Below, one piece after another: positions 1 through 8,125 of a stretch of DNA of 18,471 bases. Each line of letters opens with the position of its first letter. Position 1 is the first letter of the stretch. This DNA is from an uncultured Porphyromonadaceae bacterium (lineage in GTDB: Bacteria > Bacteroidota > Bacteroidia > Bacteroidales > Muribaculaceae). The notes below the pieces were generated by a model. That model was given only the letters and a program-made list of their open reading frames with translations. It was not told the origin of the DNA and searched no databases. The position numbers and the translations under genes were made by a program. Where the stretch lies: the NCBI GenBank assembly GCA_947166165.1, contig CAMVDK010000023.1:1-18471 (forward strand), given 5' to 3'.

Positions 1-1048
1 CGGTCTCACCCTCGTAGTTGAACTCCTCGAGACACCAGCGGCAGAAGTCGTCGCTGTCGCTCACCGGCAGGCGCACCACGGTGTAGAACGCGCCCATGGG
101 CATGGGCGAAAACACGCCGGGAATCTTGTTCAGTCCCTCAACGAGGCAGTTGCGGCGGGCGATGTACTCGTCGTAGACGTCCTTGTGATACTGCTGCGGA
201 GCGTCGACCGAGGCCTCGGCGACCACCTGTCCGATCAACGGGGGGCTCAGGCGCGCCTGGGCAAACTTCATCACGGTGGCACGCAGCTCGTCGTTGCGGG
301 TGATAAACGCGCCGATGCGGATGCCGCACTCGCTGTAGCGCTTCGACACCGAGTCGATGAGCACCACGTTCTGCTCCAGCCCTTCGAGGTGCAGGGCGCT
401 CACGTAGGGCTTGTCGCTGTAGACGTACTCACGATACACCTCGTCGGCAATCAGGTAGAGGTCGTACTTCTTCACCAGGTCGCGCAGCTGCTCCATCTCC
501 TCCTTGGTGTAGAGGGTGCCGGTGGGGTTGTTGGGATTGCAGATCATGATGGCGCGGGTGCGGCCGTTGATCAGCTTCTCAAACTCCTCGATGGCGGGCA
601 GCGCGAAGCCGTTGTCGATTTTGGTGGTGATGGTGCGCACCTTGACGCCCATCTCGCAGGCGAAGCCCATGTAGTTGGCATACACGGGTTCGGGCACGAT
701 GAGCTCATCGCCGGGGTTGAAGCAGGCCATGAAGGCAAACTGCAGGGCCTCGCTGCCGCCGCAGGTGACGATGATGTTGTCGGTGGTGAGCTTGATGTCG
801 TAGCGAGCGTAGTAGCCCACGAGTTTGTCGAGGTAGCTCTGGTAGCCCTGCGAGGGGGAATACTCAAGCACGGTGCGGCCAACGTGTTTCAGCGCCTCCA
901 GACCCTCCTTGGGCGTGGGCAGGTCGGGCTGGCCGATGTTGAGGTGATAGACTTTGATGCCTTTCTGCTTGGCTGCCACGGCAAAGGGGGCGAGCTTGCG
1001 GATGGGCGATGCGGGCATGTCGATGCCGCGTTGCGAAATCTTTGGCAT
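1..1048 (-). CDS. PLP-dependent aminotransferase, class I/II (aspartate aminotransferase-like), C-terminus missing
   Basis: A fold-type I, pyridoxal-phosphate-dependent aminotransferase that should move an amino group between an amino acid and a 2-oxo acid in the cytoplasm. The frame starts at ATG 1048 (MPKISQRGID) and stays open to the window edge, giving 349 residues; the family is usually near 395, so roughly the last 45 are outside. Visible family motifs: NPNNPTGT at 171-178 (cofactor phosphate and carboxylate region), the ADEVY motif at 201-205 with Asp202 for the pyridine nitrogen, the Schiff-base lysine K236 in SVSKRYS, and the downstream Arg in GIRIG (R244). No promoter-like element is seen in the 65-bp gap from the upstream manC gene, so it probably belongs to the same transcript. 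The amino-acid substrate cannot be read from sequence; an aspartate-type enzyme is the closest family guess. Confidence 0.9.
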   Translation of the reverse strand, partial: MPKISQRGIDMPASPIRKLAPFAVAAKQKGIKVYHLNIGQPDLPTPKEGLEALKHVGRTVLEYSPSQGYQSYLDKLVGYYARYDIKLTTDNIIVTCGGSEALQFAFMACFNPGDELIVPEPVYANYMGFACEMGVKVRTITTKIDNGFALPAIEEFEKLINGRTRAIMICNPNNPTGTLYTKEEMEQLRDLVKKYDLYLIADEVYREYVYSDKPYVSALHLEGLEQNVVLIDSVSKRYSECGIRIGAFITRNDELRATVMKFAQARLSPPLIGQVVAEASVDAPQQYHKDVYDEYIARRNCLVEGLNKIPGVFSPMPMGAFYTVVRLPVSDSDDFCRWCLEEFNYEGET

Positions 1049-1113
1049 AATGTTAATGGGTAAATGGATTATTTAGTGTCTTGGTTTCACGCTTATAATA
1101 TGGAGTGCGGCGG

Positions 1114-2193
1114 TCAGAGGTACTTGTCGCCAAAGCTGACGCGCACCTCGTTGACGTAGTTGCGGATTTTCTGCTCCTCGGCTTTGGGCACGATGAGCAG
1201 CGCGTCGGCCACATCGGCCACGATGTAGTCATCGAGCCCGGAAATCACCACCAGCTTGTCGCCTCCCACGGCCACCACATTGCGGTGGCTGTTGAACAGC
1301 AGCGCCTGGTGGCTCTGCGTCACGTTGTCGCCGTCGCCTTTGGGCGAGTTGTCGTAGAGCGACCCCCAGGTGCCCAAGTCGCTCCAGCCGAAGTCGACGC
1401 ACTCCACGTAGACGTTGGGCGCCTTCTCCATGACGGCGAAGTCGATCGAGATGTTGCGGCAGGCGGGGAAGTTCTCCTCGATGAACGGGAGCTCGCGCTC
1501 GGTGGCGTAGAGCCCCAGCCCCTGGTCGAGGATCGAGGTGATGTCGCTGGCATGGGTGCGCATGGCCTCCAGAATGGTGGAAGCGCGCCAGAAGAACATG
1601 CCCGAGTTCCAGTAGAACTCCCCGGAGTCGAGGAACACCTGTGCCAGCTGCTCGTCGGGCTTCTCGGTGAAGGTTTTCACGGCCGAGAAGTCGTCGCCCA
1701 CCTGCTCGCCCACCTGGATGTAGCCGTAACCCGTCTCCGGTCGGCTGGGCTTGATGCCCAGGGTGACCAGGGCGTCGTGGGCGTCGATGAAGTCGAAGGC
1801 CTTGATGGCGCAGCGTCTGAACTCGTCGGGCTTGAGCACGAGGTGGTCGCTGGGGGCTACCATGATGCGCGCATCGGGGTTGAGGGCCTGGATGTGGTAG
1901 GCGGCCCAGGCGATGCAGGGCGCGGTGTTGCGACGGGCGGGCTCGCACAAAATCTGCGACGGGGCGAGCTCGGGCAGCTGCTCGGCGATGAGCGAGCCAT
2001 ACTGCTCGTTGGTGATCATAAAGATATTCTTGTCGGGCACGATGCCACGGATGCGGTCTACCGACATCTGGAGCAGGCTGCGACCGGTGCCGAAAAAGTC
2101 GATGAATTGCTTGGGCTTGCGCGCGCGGCTGTAGGGCCAGAAACGGCTGCCCACGCCGCCGCACATAATCACGCAATAGCGGTTTTCGTTCAT
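1114..2193 (-). CDS. manC: mannose-1-phosphate guanylyltransferase
   Basis: Makes GDP-mannose from GTP and mannose-1-phosphate, the precursor of mannose and fucose residues in surface polysaccharides and glycoproteins; cytoplasmic. The nucleotidyltransferase signature GGVGSRFWPYSRARKPKQF lies at residues 12-30 with the catalytic Arg17 and the PKQF lysine. Other family motifs are SDH (115-117), TEKPD (176-180), FYWNSGMFFW (193-202) and DFGWSDLGTWGSLY (267-280). At 359 residues it is the single-domain form, without the C-terminal phosphomannose isomerase cupin of long AlgA/ManC enzymes. A GTG three codons upstream (2202) is also in frame, but ATG 2193 puts the usual short N-terminus before the GG motif. 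It lies 39 bp after the zinc-ribbon gene and 65 bp before the aminotransferase, all on one strand, suggesting one operon. Confidence 0.95.
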   Translation of the reverse strand: MNENRYCVIMCGGVGSRFWPYSRARKPKQFIDFFGTGRSLLQMSVDRIRGIVPDKNIFMITNEQYGSLIAEQLPELAPSQILCEPARRNTAPCIAWAAYHIQALNPDARIMVAPSDHLVLKPDEFRRCAIKAFDFIDAHDALVTLGIKPSRPETGYGYIQVGEQVGDDFSAVKTFTEKPDEQLAQVFLDSGEFYWNSGMFFWRASTILEAMRTHASDITSILDQGLGLYATERELPFIEENFPACRNISIDFAVMEKAPNVYVECVDFGWSDLGTWGSLYDNSPKGDGDNVTQSHQALLFNSHRNVVAVGGDKLVVISGLDDYIVADVADALLIVPKAEEQKIRNYVNEVRVSFGDKYL

Positions 2194-2232
2194 GAGGTTC
2201 ACGTTAAGGTTTTCTTTCGGTTGTGATGTGAG

Positions 2233-2841
2233 TCAAGGCAGCATGTTCACCTTGCGGACGATGAAGGCCAGCAGCGCCAGCAGCGCGCCAATCACCAGCC
2301 AGGCGACCACGGTGAAGAGCGGCCCGGCCTTCTCGCGGCCGCTGTGCCATCCGTCGCGCATCTTGGCATACCGGTAGCTGGGCATGACGGGCTGCCACTC
2401 CCGGGTCGACGAGTGCCGGCCTTTCGACGAGTGGTGCGACTTCGAGTGGGAGGAGCCCGACCCGTGCGACGACGACTTGGAGTGCTCGCCGCCGGAGTGC
2501 TTTGTCTCGGCCTCGGGAGCGCTGCCGGCCTCGGCTGGCTGGCTCTCGGTGGCCTCGGCGGCGGCCAGGTCGTCGGTGCCTACGCTGGCCAGCTCCTGCC
2601 CGCAGTAGGGGCAATAGTTCACGCCCTGCGGAATCTTTCGCCCGCAGTGCGGACAGTAGCCATAGGTGAGGTGCTCCTCAATCACGCGCACCGGCCGCTC
2701 GGCCACGGTGCCGGCGGGCACGTGCTCGCTGGCGTCGAACACAGTGAGGCACTGCGGACACACCACAGCACCACCATGCAGGGCCACCTCCTCGGCCGAC
2801 ACCTGCAACTGCTTCGAGCATTGCGGACACACGAGCTCCAT
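2233..2841 (-). CDS. tail-anchored zinc-ribbon protein, function unknown
   Basis: A 202-residue protein starting MELVCPQCSK. Two zinc-binding parts are visible: a split ribbon C5/C8 with C28/C31, and a compact ribbon CPHCGRKIPQGVNYCPYCG with C63/C66 and C77/C80. An acidic, Ala/Glu-rich stretch (about 88-113) is followed by a low-complexity Ser/His/Lys segment (117-146), then one hydrophobic helix (about 174-195) and a short basic tail. This predicts a cytoplasmic zinc-ribbon head held to the inner membrane by its C-terminus. A frame extends upstream to 3024, but that part crosses the promoter and is not protein-like, so ATG 2841 is preferred. It is the first gene of the probable unit with manC and the aminotransferase. 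I cannot assign a function; such zinc-ribbon membrane proteins are common in Bacteroidales and mostly uncharacterised. Confidence 0.82.
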   Translation of the reverse strand: MELVCPQCSKQLQVSAEEVALHGGAVVCPQCLTVFDASEHVPAGTVAERPVRVIEEHLTYGYCPHCGRKIPQGVNYCPYCGQELASVGTDDLAAAEATESQPAEAGSAPEAETKHSGGEHSKSSSHGSGSSHSKSHHSSKGRHSSTREWQPVMPSYRYAKMRDGWHSGREKAGPLFTVVAWLVIGALLALLAFIVRKVNMLP

Positions 2842-2866
2842 TGTCGATTGTTGGCTTTTCGCCGTG

Positions 2867-2897
2867 CAAAGATAGTGCAAAGCGGCCGCAATGCAAA
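2867..2897 (-). promoter_or_regulatory. Bacteroidetes-type promoter of the zinc-ribbon/manC unit
   Basis: On the minus strand a TTTG (-33 element, 2897-2894) is followed after exactly 19 bp by TATCTTTG (-7 element TAnnTTTG, 2874-2867). Element sequence and spacing match the primary-sigma promoter known for Bacteroidetes. Transcription would start around 2860, giving a leader of about 20 nt before ATG 2841. This also argues against the longer upstream reading frame. Confidence 0.8.
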
Positions 2898-2929
2898 ATA
2901 AAAGGCAAAGTTTTTTATTTTTGTCACAT

Positions 2930-2957
2930 CCAGTGCCTCGGTGCGGCGGGGCACTGG
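2930..2957. other. strong inverted repeat (hairpin) of unknown role
   Basis: CCAGTGCC (2930-2937) is an exact reverse complement of GGCACTGG (2950-2957). The stem can extend inward by a T-G wobble and two GC pairs to 11 bp, leaving a 6-nt loop. No T tract follows on either strand, so it does not look like an intrinsic terminator. It lies just downstream of TATTTTTG (2916-2923), a -7-like element on the plus strand without an evident -33 partner. Confidence 0.5.
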
Positions 2958-3208
2958 AGGCCGCGACAACAGGGCGACAGCCACCGTTTTCTGTTAACAA
3001 GTCTGAACACCGAGGCGCACTCACCCTGGAGGTGCCTCAAACGGGTTTTGCTCGACCAAGCCGACAAACAGCGGAATTTTGCCGACAAATCCGACCCTGC
3101 AAGCGAGTTTTTCCACTAAAATCGGCCAAATTCGAGCCTTGAACGCGCATTTTTTGGAAAAATCTAATAATTCGGCTGAAAAAATTATGGAAGATTAAAA
3201 AAAAGATG

Positions 3209-3216
3209 TATCTTTG
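3209..3216 (+). promoter_or_regulatory. probable -7 element for the SusC operon
   Basis: TATCTTTG matches TAnnTTTG exactly and is preceded by an A-rich stretch. No clear TTTG is seen 19-21 bp upstream, so the -33 element is weak or replaced by an activator or alternative sigma factor. If used, transcription starts around 3222 and leaves a leader of about 160 nt before the SusC start at 3382. A weaker TACACTTG at 3352-3359 would give a short leader but has poor spacing to any TTTG. Confidence 0.5.
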
Positions 3217-3381
3217 CGCCGTGTCTGTGGCGACGAAGAGGCGCTCAGCCCGCGAGCCGGCGTTCACACCACGATGCGAAACACCTATTATATATAGCGT
3301 CATCGCTGCTGCTGATTGACCTGCTTTGGGTACCGAAAAAGAACTTTATTATACACTTGGTTTATTTAAAATTATATTTCT

Positions 3382-6300
3382 ATGAAGAGACTGTTAACAT
3401 TTAGCATGCTCTTGTGCCTGTTAGCGATAGCGGCACAAGCACGCGTCATCAAGGGCGTGGTGGTTGCCGGCCCGGAGGCAGAGCCTCTGATTGGCGCCAC
3501 GGTCACCCCCGTTGGTGGCGGCAATGGAACGGCCACCGACATCGATGGCACGTTCACGTTGAATGTGGGCGACCACGTGAAGTTGCTCACCGTGACCTAC
3601 ATTGGCTACCAGACCAAAGAAGTGGCCATCACCGACAACATGCGCATCGTGCTCGAGGAGGGCGAGAACTCGCTCGAAGAGGTGGTGGTCACCGCTATGG
3701 GCATCAAGCGCAGCGCCAAGGCGCTGGGCTATGCCGCCACCGCCGTCAAGGGCGACGAAATCACCGCCGCACGCACCAACGACATCATGTCGTCGCTGGC
3801 CGGCAAGGTGGCCGGTGTGCAAATCGCCGAGACCTCGTCCGACCCCGGTTCGTCGAAGTCGGTCATCATCCGTGGTGTGAGCTCGCTCTCGGGCAACAAC
3901 CAGCCGCTCTACATCGTCGACGGTGTGCCCATGAACAACTCGGCCACCTTCACCGACGACGGCTTGAACAGCGGTTTCGACTTCGGTAACGGCGCCAGCG
4001 CCGTCAACCCCGACGACGTGGAGTCGATGACCATCCTGAAGGGCGCCGCCGCCACGGCTCTGTATGGTAGCCGTGCCGGTAATGGTGTGATTCTGATCAC
4101 CACCAAGAAGGGTGCCAAGCAAGCCAAGGGCGTCGGCATCGAGTACAATGGCGGCCTGCAGTGGGAGAGCGTGATGCGCCTGCCGCAGACGCAAGACTCC
4201 TTCGGTATGGGCTGGTATGGCGACAAGACCGACATCGAGAACGGCTCGTGGGGCCCGGAGATGGACGGCTCCTTGCTCCGCTATGGCTGGATCTACAACA
4301 ACAGCCAGAAGATGAAGAGCTACGTGCCCATCAAGAACAACATGAAGGACTTCTTCTCGACCGGTTTCCGCTTCAACAACTCGTTGAGCTACAACGGTGC
4401 CACCGACAAGAGCGCCTACTACCTGTCGCTCTCGCAAATCAGCGATAACGGTATCATCCCCACCAAAGCCGACAGCTACGACAAGTACACCTTCTCGGCC
4501 CGTGGCAGCCATCAGGAGGGACACGTGAAGTTCTCGACTTCGTTGAACTACGCCTTCCAGCGCAACAAGTTCGTCACCACCGGCCAGGGTGCCACGTCGA
4601 TGTACAACTCGATCATGCAGACCCCGCGCGACATCTCGATCGCCGAGTTCAAGAACCTCGACGACCCGTTCAACTCGCCGGGCTACTACTACACCCCCTA
4701 CGGTGTGACCAACCCCTACTGGATTCTGCACAACTACATGAACAACTTTGAGCAGGAGCGTTTCTATGGCAACTTCGAGATCAACTACGACTTCTTGAAG
4801 TACTTCAACCTGGCCTACCGCTTCGGTATGGACACCAGCACGAGCCAGCACGACCGTGGCGAACCCAACCTGCGTGCCCTGTTCGGCGGCCAGCCCAACG
4901 CACTGCTCGAGCCCGAACCCGACAACCTGGCCAAGGAGACCGGTATGGTGAGCCAGCAGACCAGCCGCCGCCGCGAACTTGACCACAACCTGATGCTCAC
5001 CTACGACCAGCAGATCAACGACGACTGGCGTGTGAACGCAACCATCGGTTTCAACGGCAACGAACGCCGCTACTCCTACCTGCTCAGCCAGGTGACCAAC
5101 CTCACCATCCCCACCTGGTTCAACCTGAGCAACAGCGCCGAGATTCCCACCGTGGAGACCTACCAGTGGAAGCGCCGCTACCTGGGCCTGTATGGCACCG
5201 CCGAGGTTGACTATAAGAACTTCCTGTTCTTGACCTTGAATATGCGTAACGACTGGTCGTCGACCCTGCCCAAGGGCAACCGTTCGTTCTTCTATCCCGG
5301 CATCACCGCCAGCTTCCTGTTCAGCGAGTTGCTCTCGCCCGAAGCCCGCGAGGTGCTCAGCTTCGGTAAGCTGCGTGCCGCTTGGGGTAAGACGGGTAAC
5401 GATGCCAGCGTCTACATGACCAACTCGGTCTACGCCCAGGCCTTGGCCAACTCCAGCGGCTGGGCTGACAGCGCCTTCCCCTTCACCAAGACCGGCACCA
5501 ACGCCTACAGCGCCGGCAACGTGCTCGGCAGCGTGGACCTGAGCCCCGAGATGACCACCGAGGCTGAAGTCGGTCTGCAACTGGCCTTCTTCCAGAACCG
5601 TCTGTCGATCGACGCCAGCTACTACAACCGCAACACCGACAAGCAGATCTTCTCCTTGAACATGGATCCTGCCACGGGCTACACCGCGCAGAACATGAAC
5701 CTTGGTAAGATTAACAACAAGGGTGTCGAGCTTCTCATCAGCGCCACTCCCGTCAAGGTGGGCGACTTCTCGTGGGAAGTGAACTGGAACTTCACCAAGA
5801 ACAAGAGCAAAGTGATCAGCCTGCCCGAAGAGCTTGGCGGCATCGCCAACATCTACGGCCTGAGCGATGGCACGAGCATGTACGCCATCGAGGGCGAGCC
5901 TCTGGGTGTGTTCAAGGCTACTGTTCCCATGCGCACCGGCGACGGCAAAATCATCTGCGACAGCAAGGGTCTTCCCATCAAGAACCCCGACCAGCAGATT
6001 GTGGGCGACATGAACTACAAGTATCAGATGGGCTTCGGCACCACGCTGCGCTACAAGGGCGTGAGCCTGAGCGCGGCTCTCGACATCCGCAAGGGTGGTG
6101 TCATGTACTCGCGTACGGCCGACATCATGTACTTCACCGGCAACGCCATCCAGACGGCCTACAACCACCGCAACCCATTCATCGTTCCCAACTCGGTGCA
6201 GCAGATTGGCACCAACGAGGACGGTGACCCCATCTACGGCGAGAACACCACCTTCCTGACCCCGTCGACCATGTTCGAATACTGGGATGCCGGTGGCGAC

Positions 6301-6579
6301 CAGCTCGATGCAGCCTTCCTGATCGACAAGAGCTTTGTGAAGCTGCGTAGCGTGGTGCTGAGTTGGGATCTGCCCAGCAAGTGGTTTGACAAGACCTTCC
6401 TCACCGGTGTGAGCATCTCGGCATTCGGCAACAACCTGTTCGTGTGGACTCCGAAGAGCAACACCTTCATCGATCCGGAGGTCACCTCGTTCGGTAACGA
6501 CCTCGAGGGTAACTATGGTGAGTACTCGGCCAACCCGAGTTCGCGCAAGTTCGGTTTCAACCTGAAGGTTAAATTCTAA
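3382..6579 (+). CDS. SusC/RagA-type TonB-dependent outer-membrane transporter
   Basis: A 1065-residue outer-membrane barrel that imports oligosaccharides or other nutrients caught by its SusD partner, powered by TonB-ExbBD. Parts in order: signal peptide (1-20, ending AQA), a CarboxypepD_reg-like beta domain (about 23-93), the conserved EEVVVTAMG segment (99-107), the plug domain (about 110-235) with the SusC hallmarks IIRGVSSL (162-169) and PLYIVDGVP (175-183), then the long barrel ending in a terminal Phe (LKVKF) as expected for outer-membrane insertion. Length is normal for the family. The start ATG follows an AT-rich, Shine-Dalgarno-free leader. The SusD gene follows after 23 bp and two lipoprotein genes after that. 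The ligand cannot be read from the sequence; the convergent alpha-amylase makes an alpha-glucan possible. Confidence 0.96.
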   Translation: MKRLLTFSMLLCLLAIAAQARVIKGVVVAGPEAEPLIGATVTPVGGGNGTATDIDGTFTLNVGDHVKLLTVTYIGYQTKEVAITDNMRIVLEEGENSLEEVVVTAMGIKRSAKALGYAATAVKGDEITAARTNDIMSSLAGKVAGVQIAETSSDPGSSKSVIIRGVSSLSGNNQPLYIVDGVPMNNSATFTDDGLNSGFDFGNGASAVNPDDVESMTILKGAAATALYGSRAGNGVILITTKKGAKQAKGVGIEYNGGLQWESVMRLPQTQDSFGMGWYGDKTDIENGSWGPEMDGSLLRYGWIYNNSQKMKSYVPIKNNMKDFFSTGFRFNNSLSYNGATDKSAYYLSLSQISDNGIIPTKADSYDKYTFSARGSHQEGHVKFSTSLNYAFQRNKFVTTGQGATSMYNSIMQTPRDISIAEFKNLDDPFNSPGYYYTPYGVTNPYWILHNYMNNFEQERFYGNFEINYDFLKYFNLAYRFGMDTSTSQHDRGEPNLRALFGGQPNALLEPEPDNLAKETGMVSQQTSRRRELDHNLMLTYDQQINDDWRVNATIGFNGNERRYSYLLSQVTNLTIPTWFNLSNSAEIPTVETYQWKRRYLGLYGTAEVDYKNFLFLTLNMRNDWSSTLPKGNRSFFYPGITASFLFSELLSPEAREVLSFGKLRAAWGKTGNDASVYMTNSVYAQALANSSGWADSAFPFTKTGTNAYSAGNVLGSVDLSPEMTTEAEVGLQLAFFQNRLSIDASYYNRNTDKQIFSLNMDPATGYTAQNMNLGKINNKGVELLISATPVKVGDFSWEVNWNFTKNKSKVISLPEELGGIANIYGLSDGTSMYAIEGEPLGVFKATVPMRTGDGKIICDSKGLPIKNPDQQIVGDMNYKYQMGFGTTLRYKGVSLSAALDIRKGGVMYSRTADIMYFTGNAIQTAYNHRNPFIVPNSVQQIGTNEDGDPIYGENTTFLTPSTMFEYWDAGGDQLDAAFLIDKSFVKLRSVVLSWDLPSKWFDKTFLTGVSISAFGNNLFVWTPKSNTFIDPEVTSFGNDLEGNYGEYSANPSSRKFGFNLKVKF

Positions 6580-6602
6580 TCTCACTTAAATTTGTCACAA
6601 CT

Positions 6603-8084
6603 ATGAAAAAGATATTGTTATTTACCGCTGCAGCCGGCTTGCTCGCCCTGTCGTCGTGCGATCTCGACATCAACGAGAACCCCAACTACCCGTCGGGCGA
6701 CGCCGTGACTGTGGACTTGATGTTCCCCGCTGTGGAGAACGCTGTGGCCGATGCCGTGGGCGACCAGATGTTCAACTACGCCGGCTTCTTCGCACAGTAT
6801 TTTGAGCAACTCCCCGAAGCCAACCAGTATAACGACATCGCCGAGTTGCACCTCGATGAGTCGTCGAACCTCTTCGACCGTTGCTATCGCAACCTCTATG
6901 CCGGTGCCTTGCAAGACATTCAGGACATCCTGAGCCGCGACGAGAACACCAGCGACATCTTCGCCTGCCGCGTGATGCGCGCCTACGCCTTCCAGTTGCT
7001 TGTCGACAACATCGACAAGGCTCCTTACACCGAAGCCCTGCAGGGTAGCGCCAACAGCCAGCCCAAGTGGGACGAAGGCAAGGACATCCTCGCCGGCGTC
7101 TACAGCGAGATGGACGAGGCCGAGAAGAACCTCACCGGCGAGGTGATGAGCCTCACCGACCCCATGATGAACAAGAACATGGAGCAGTGGGTGGGCTTCG
7201 CCAACGCCCTGCGCCTGCGCATCTGCATGCGCATGATTGCCGCCGGGGTCGACGCTGCCGGCTACCAAGCCAAGGCACAGGCTCTGGTGAAGGCCAACAA
7301 CTTCTTCACCGGCGACATCACCTGGAATGTGTACAGCCCCTCCGAGGGTCAGTACAACCCCTGGTATCAGGCCAACTTCAAGCGTCTGGCCCTGAACCAC
7401 GTGGCCGCCTATCCCATCGTGAGCTACTATCTGGCCACCGCCGACCCGCGCATCAGCTACGCCATCAACGTCACCGAGGCCAATGGCGACTATGTGGGCC
7501 AGATGCCTGGCGGCAAGATTCCGTCGAAGACCTGGAACGGCGACTGGAAGAACAAGGACGTGAGCAGCATCAAGGGCTCGCCCGCCATGAGCATGCCCAT
7601 CTACCTGTTCACTCAGAGCGAGCTGCAATTCCTCATCGCCGAGGTTGAGCTGAAGTACAACAGCAACAACGCCGCCGCCAAGGCTGCCTACGAGGCCGCC
7701 GTGAAGGCCGACTTCGCCTCGCGCGGTGTGGCCGGCGCCGACGCCTTCCTGGCCGGCAACCTGGTCAACTGGGACAAGGCCGCCGACAAGGCCAAGCTCC
7801 TGGGCATGCAGAAGTGGGTCGCCTTCTTCTATCGCAACCACATGGAGGCCTGGAGCGAGGTGCGCCGCACCGACATCCCCGCCACCAGTAGCGAATCGGC
7901 TGCCGACATCTTCAAGGATGCCACCATCTACAATGCCGGCGACATGATCGTGCCCGCCACCAACTACATCGTGGCCGGTGGCCTGTGCAAGCGTGTGCCT
8001 TATCCCGAGACTGCACGCCAGCTCAACAACAACACCCCCGAATCGAAGCTCCTGAGCGACCGTGTGTTCTGGGATGCGAAGTGA
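6603..8084 (+). CDS. SusD/RagB family nutrient-binding outer-membrane lipoprotein
   Basis: Surface lipoprotein of 493 residues that caps the SusC barrel and binds the incoming ligand. It has a lipoprotein signal with lipobox LSSC and lipidated Cys19, followed by DLDINENPN, typical of the SusD-like subfamily seen in 'nutrient-binding' SusD proteins (I recall SusD-like_2, PF12771). Helical, TPR-like segments follow, such as the stretches around FFAQYFEQLPEANQYN and AYAFQLLVDNIDKAPYTEALQG, and later EQWVGFANALRLRICMRM. The C-terminal part (YFYR-like FFYRNHMEAWSEVRRT, then IPATSS) also fits the family. It lies 23 bp after the SusC gene; a TAAATTTG sequence in that gap lacks a -33 partner and is probably chance. 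Translation starts in the same ACTATGAAAAA context as the next two genes. Substrate not determinable. Confidence 0.94.
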   Translation: MKKILLFTAAAGLLALSSCDLDINENPNYPSGDAVTVDLMFPAVENAVADAVGDQMFNYAGFFAQYFEQLPEANQYNDIAELHLDESSNLFDRCYRNLYAGALQDIQDILSRDENTSDIFACRVMRAYAFQLLVDNIDKAPYTEALQGSANSQPKWDEGKDILAGVYSEMDEAEKNLTGEVMSLTDPMMNKNMEQWVGFANALRLRICMRMIAAGVDAAGYQAKAQALVKANNFFTGDITWNVYSPSEGQYNPWYQANFKRLALNHVAAYPIVSYYLATADPRISYAINVTEANGDYVGQMPGGKIPSKTWNGDWKNKDVSSIKGSPAMSMPIYLFTQSELQFLIAEVELKYNSNNAAAKAAYEAAVKADFASRGVAGADAFLAGNLVNWDKAADKAKLLGMQKWVAFFYRNHMEAWSEVRRTDIPATSSESAADIFKDATIYNAGDMIVPATNYIVAGGLCKRVPYPETARQLNNNTPESKLLSDRVFWDAK

Positions 8085-8125
8085 TTACGACCGTTTAGAT
8101 TAATCATTTTAATAGAGACAACACT

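Larger units (their letters stand above)
2842..3381. other. 540-bp intergenic region between divergent units, no convincing gene
   Basis: Separates the minus-strand zinc-ribbon gene from the plus-strand SusC operon. It contains the minus-strand promoter (2867-2897), a strong hairpin (2930-2957) just after a TATTTTTG element, a weaker imperfect inverted repeat (3012-3018 with 3032-3038), an AT-rich stretch (about 3110-3208) and the plus-strand TATCTTTG element (3209-3216). The short open frames here on both strands have no protein-like features. No tRNA or other known RNA gene was recognised. Confidence 0.6.

Noticed and set aside
185..1063. 292-codon plus-strand frame over the aminotransferase
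   Set aside because: The minus strand encodes a complete set of aminotransferase motifs; the plus-strand frame is a shadow with low-complexity composition.
2930..2957. Intrinsic terminator
   Set aside because: No T tract follows the stem on either strand and no gene ends nearby.
2842..3024. N-terminal extension of the zinc-ribbon protein to 3024
   Set aside because: It would cross the promoter and hairpin, its sequence is not protein-like, and MELVCPQC at 2841 gives a normal start directly before the first ribbon.
2891..3303. Short open frames in the 540-bp gap
   Set aside because: They are below 100 codons, overlap each other on both strands, have no recognisable domain, and cover promoter and hairpin elements.
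3421..6585. A stop-free reading frame of over 1000 codons antisense to the SusC gene, with similar long antisense frames over manC, the SusD gene and the amylase
   Set aside because: GC-rich coding sequence that avoids TTA, CTA and TCA codons opens the antisense frame automatically. The translations are rich in Val, Ala, Gly and His repeats with no signal peptide, motif or start context, whereas the sense proteins show clear family motifs.
6587..6594. TAAATTTG just before the SusD start as an internal promoter
   Set aside because: There is no TTTG at 19-21 bp upstream and it would give an almost leaderless transcript; in AT-rich gaps this 8-mer pattern is easily met by chance.
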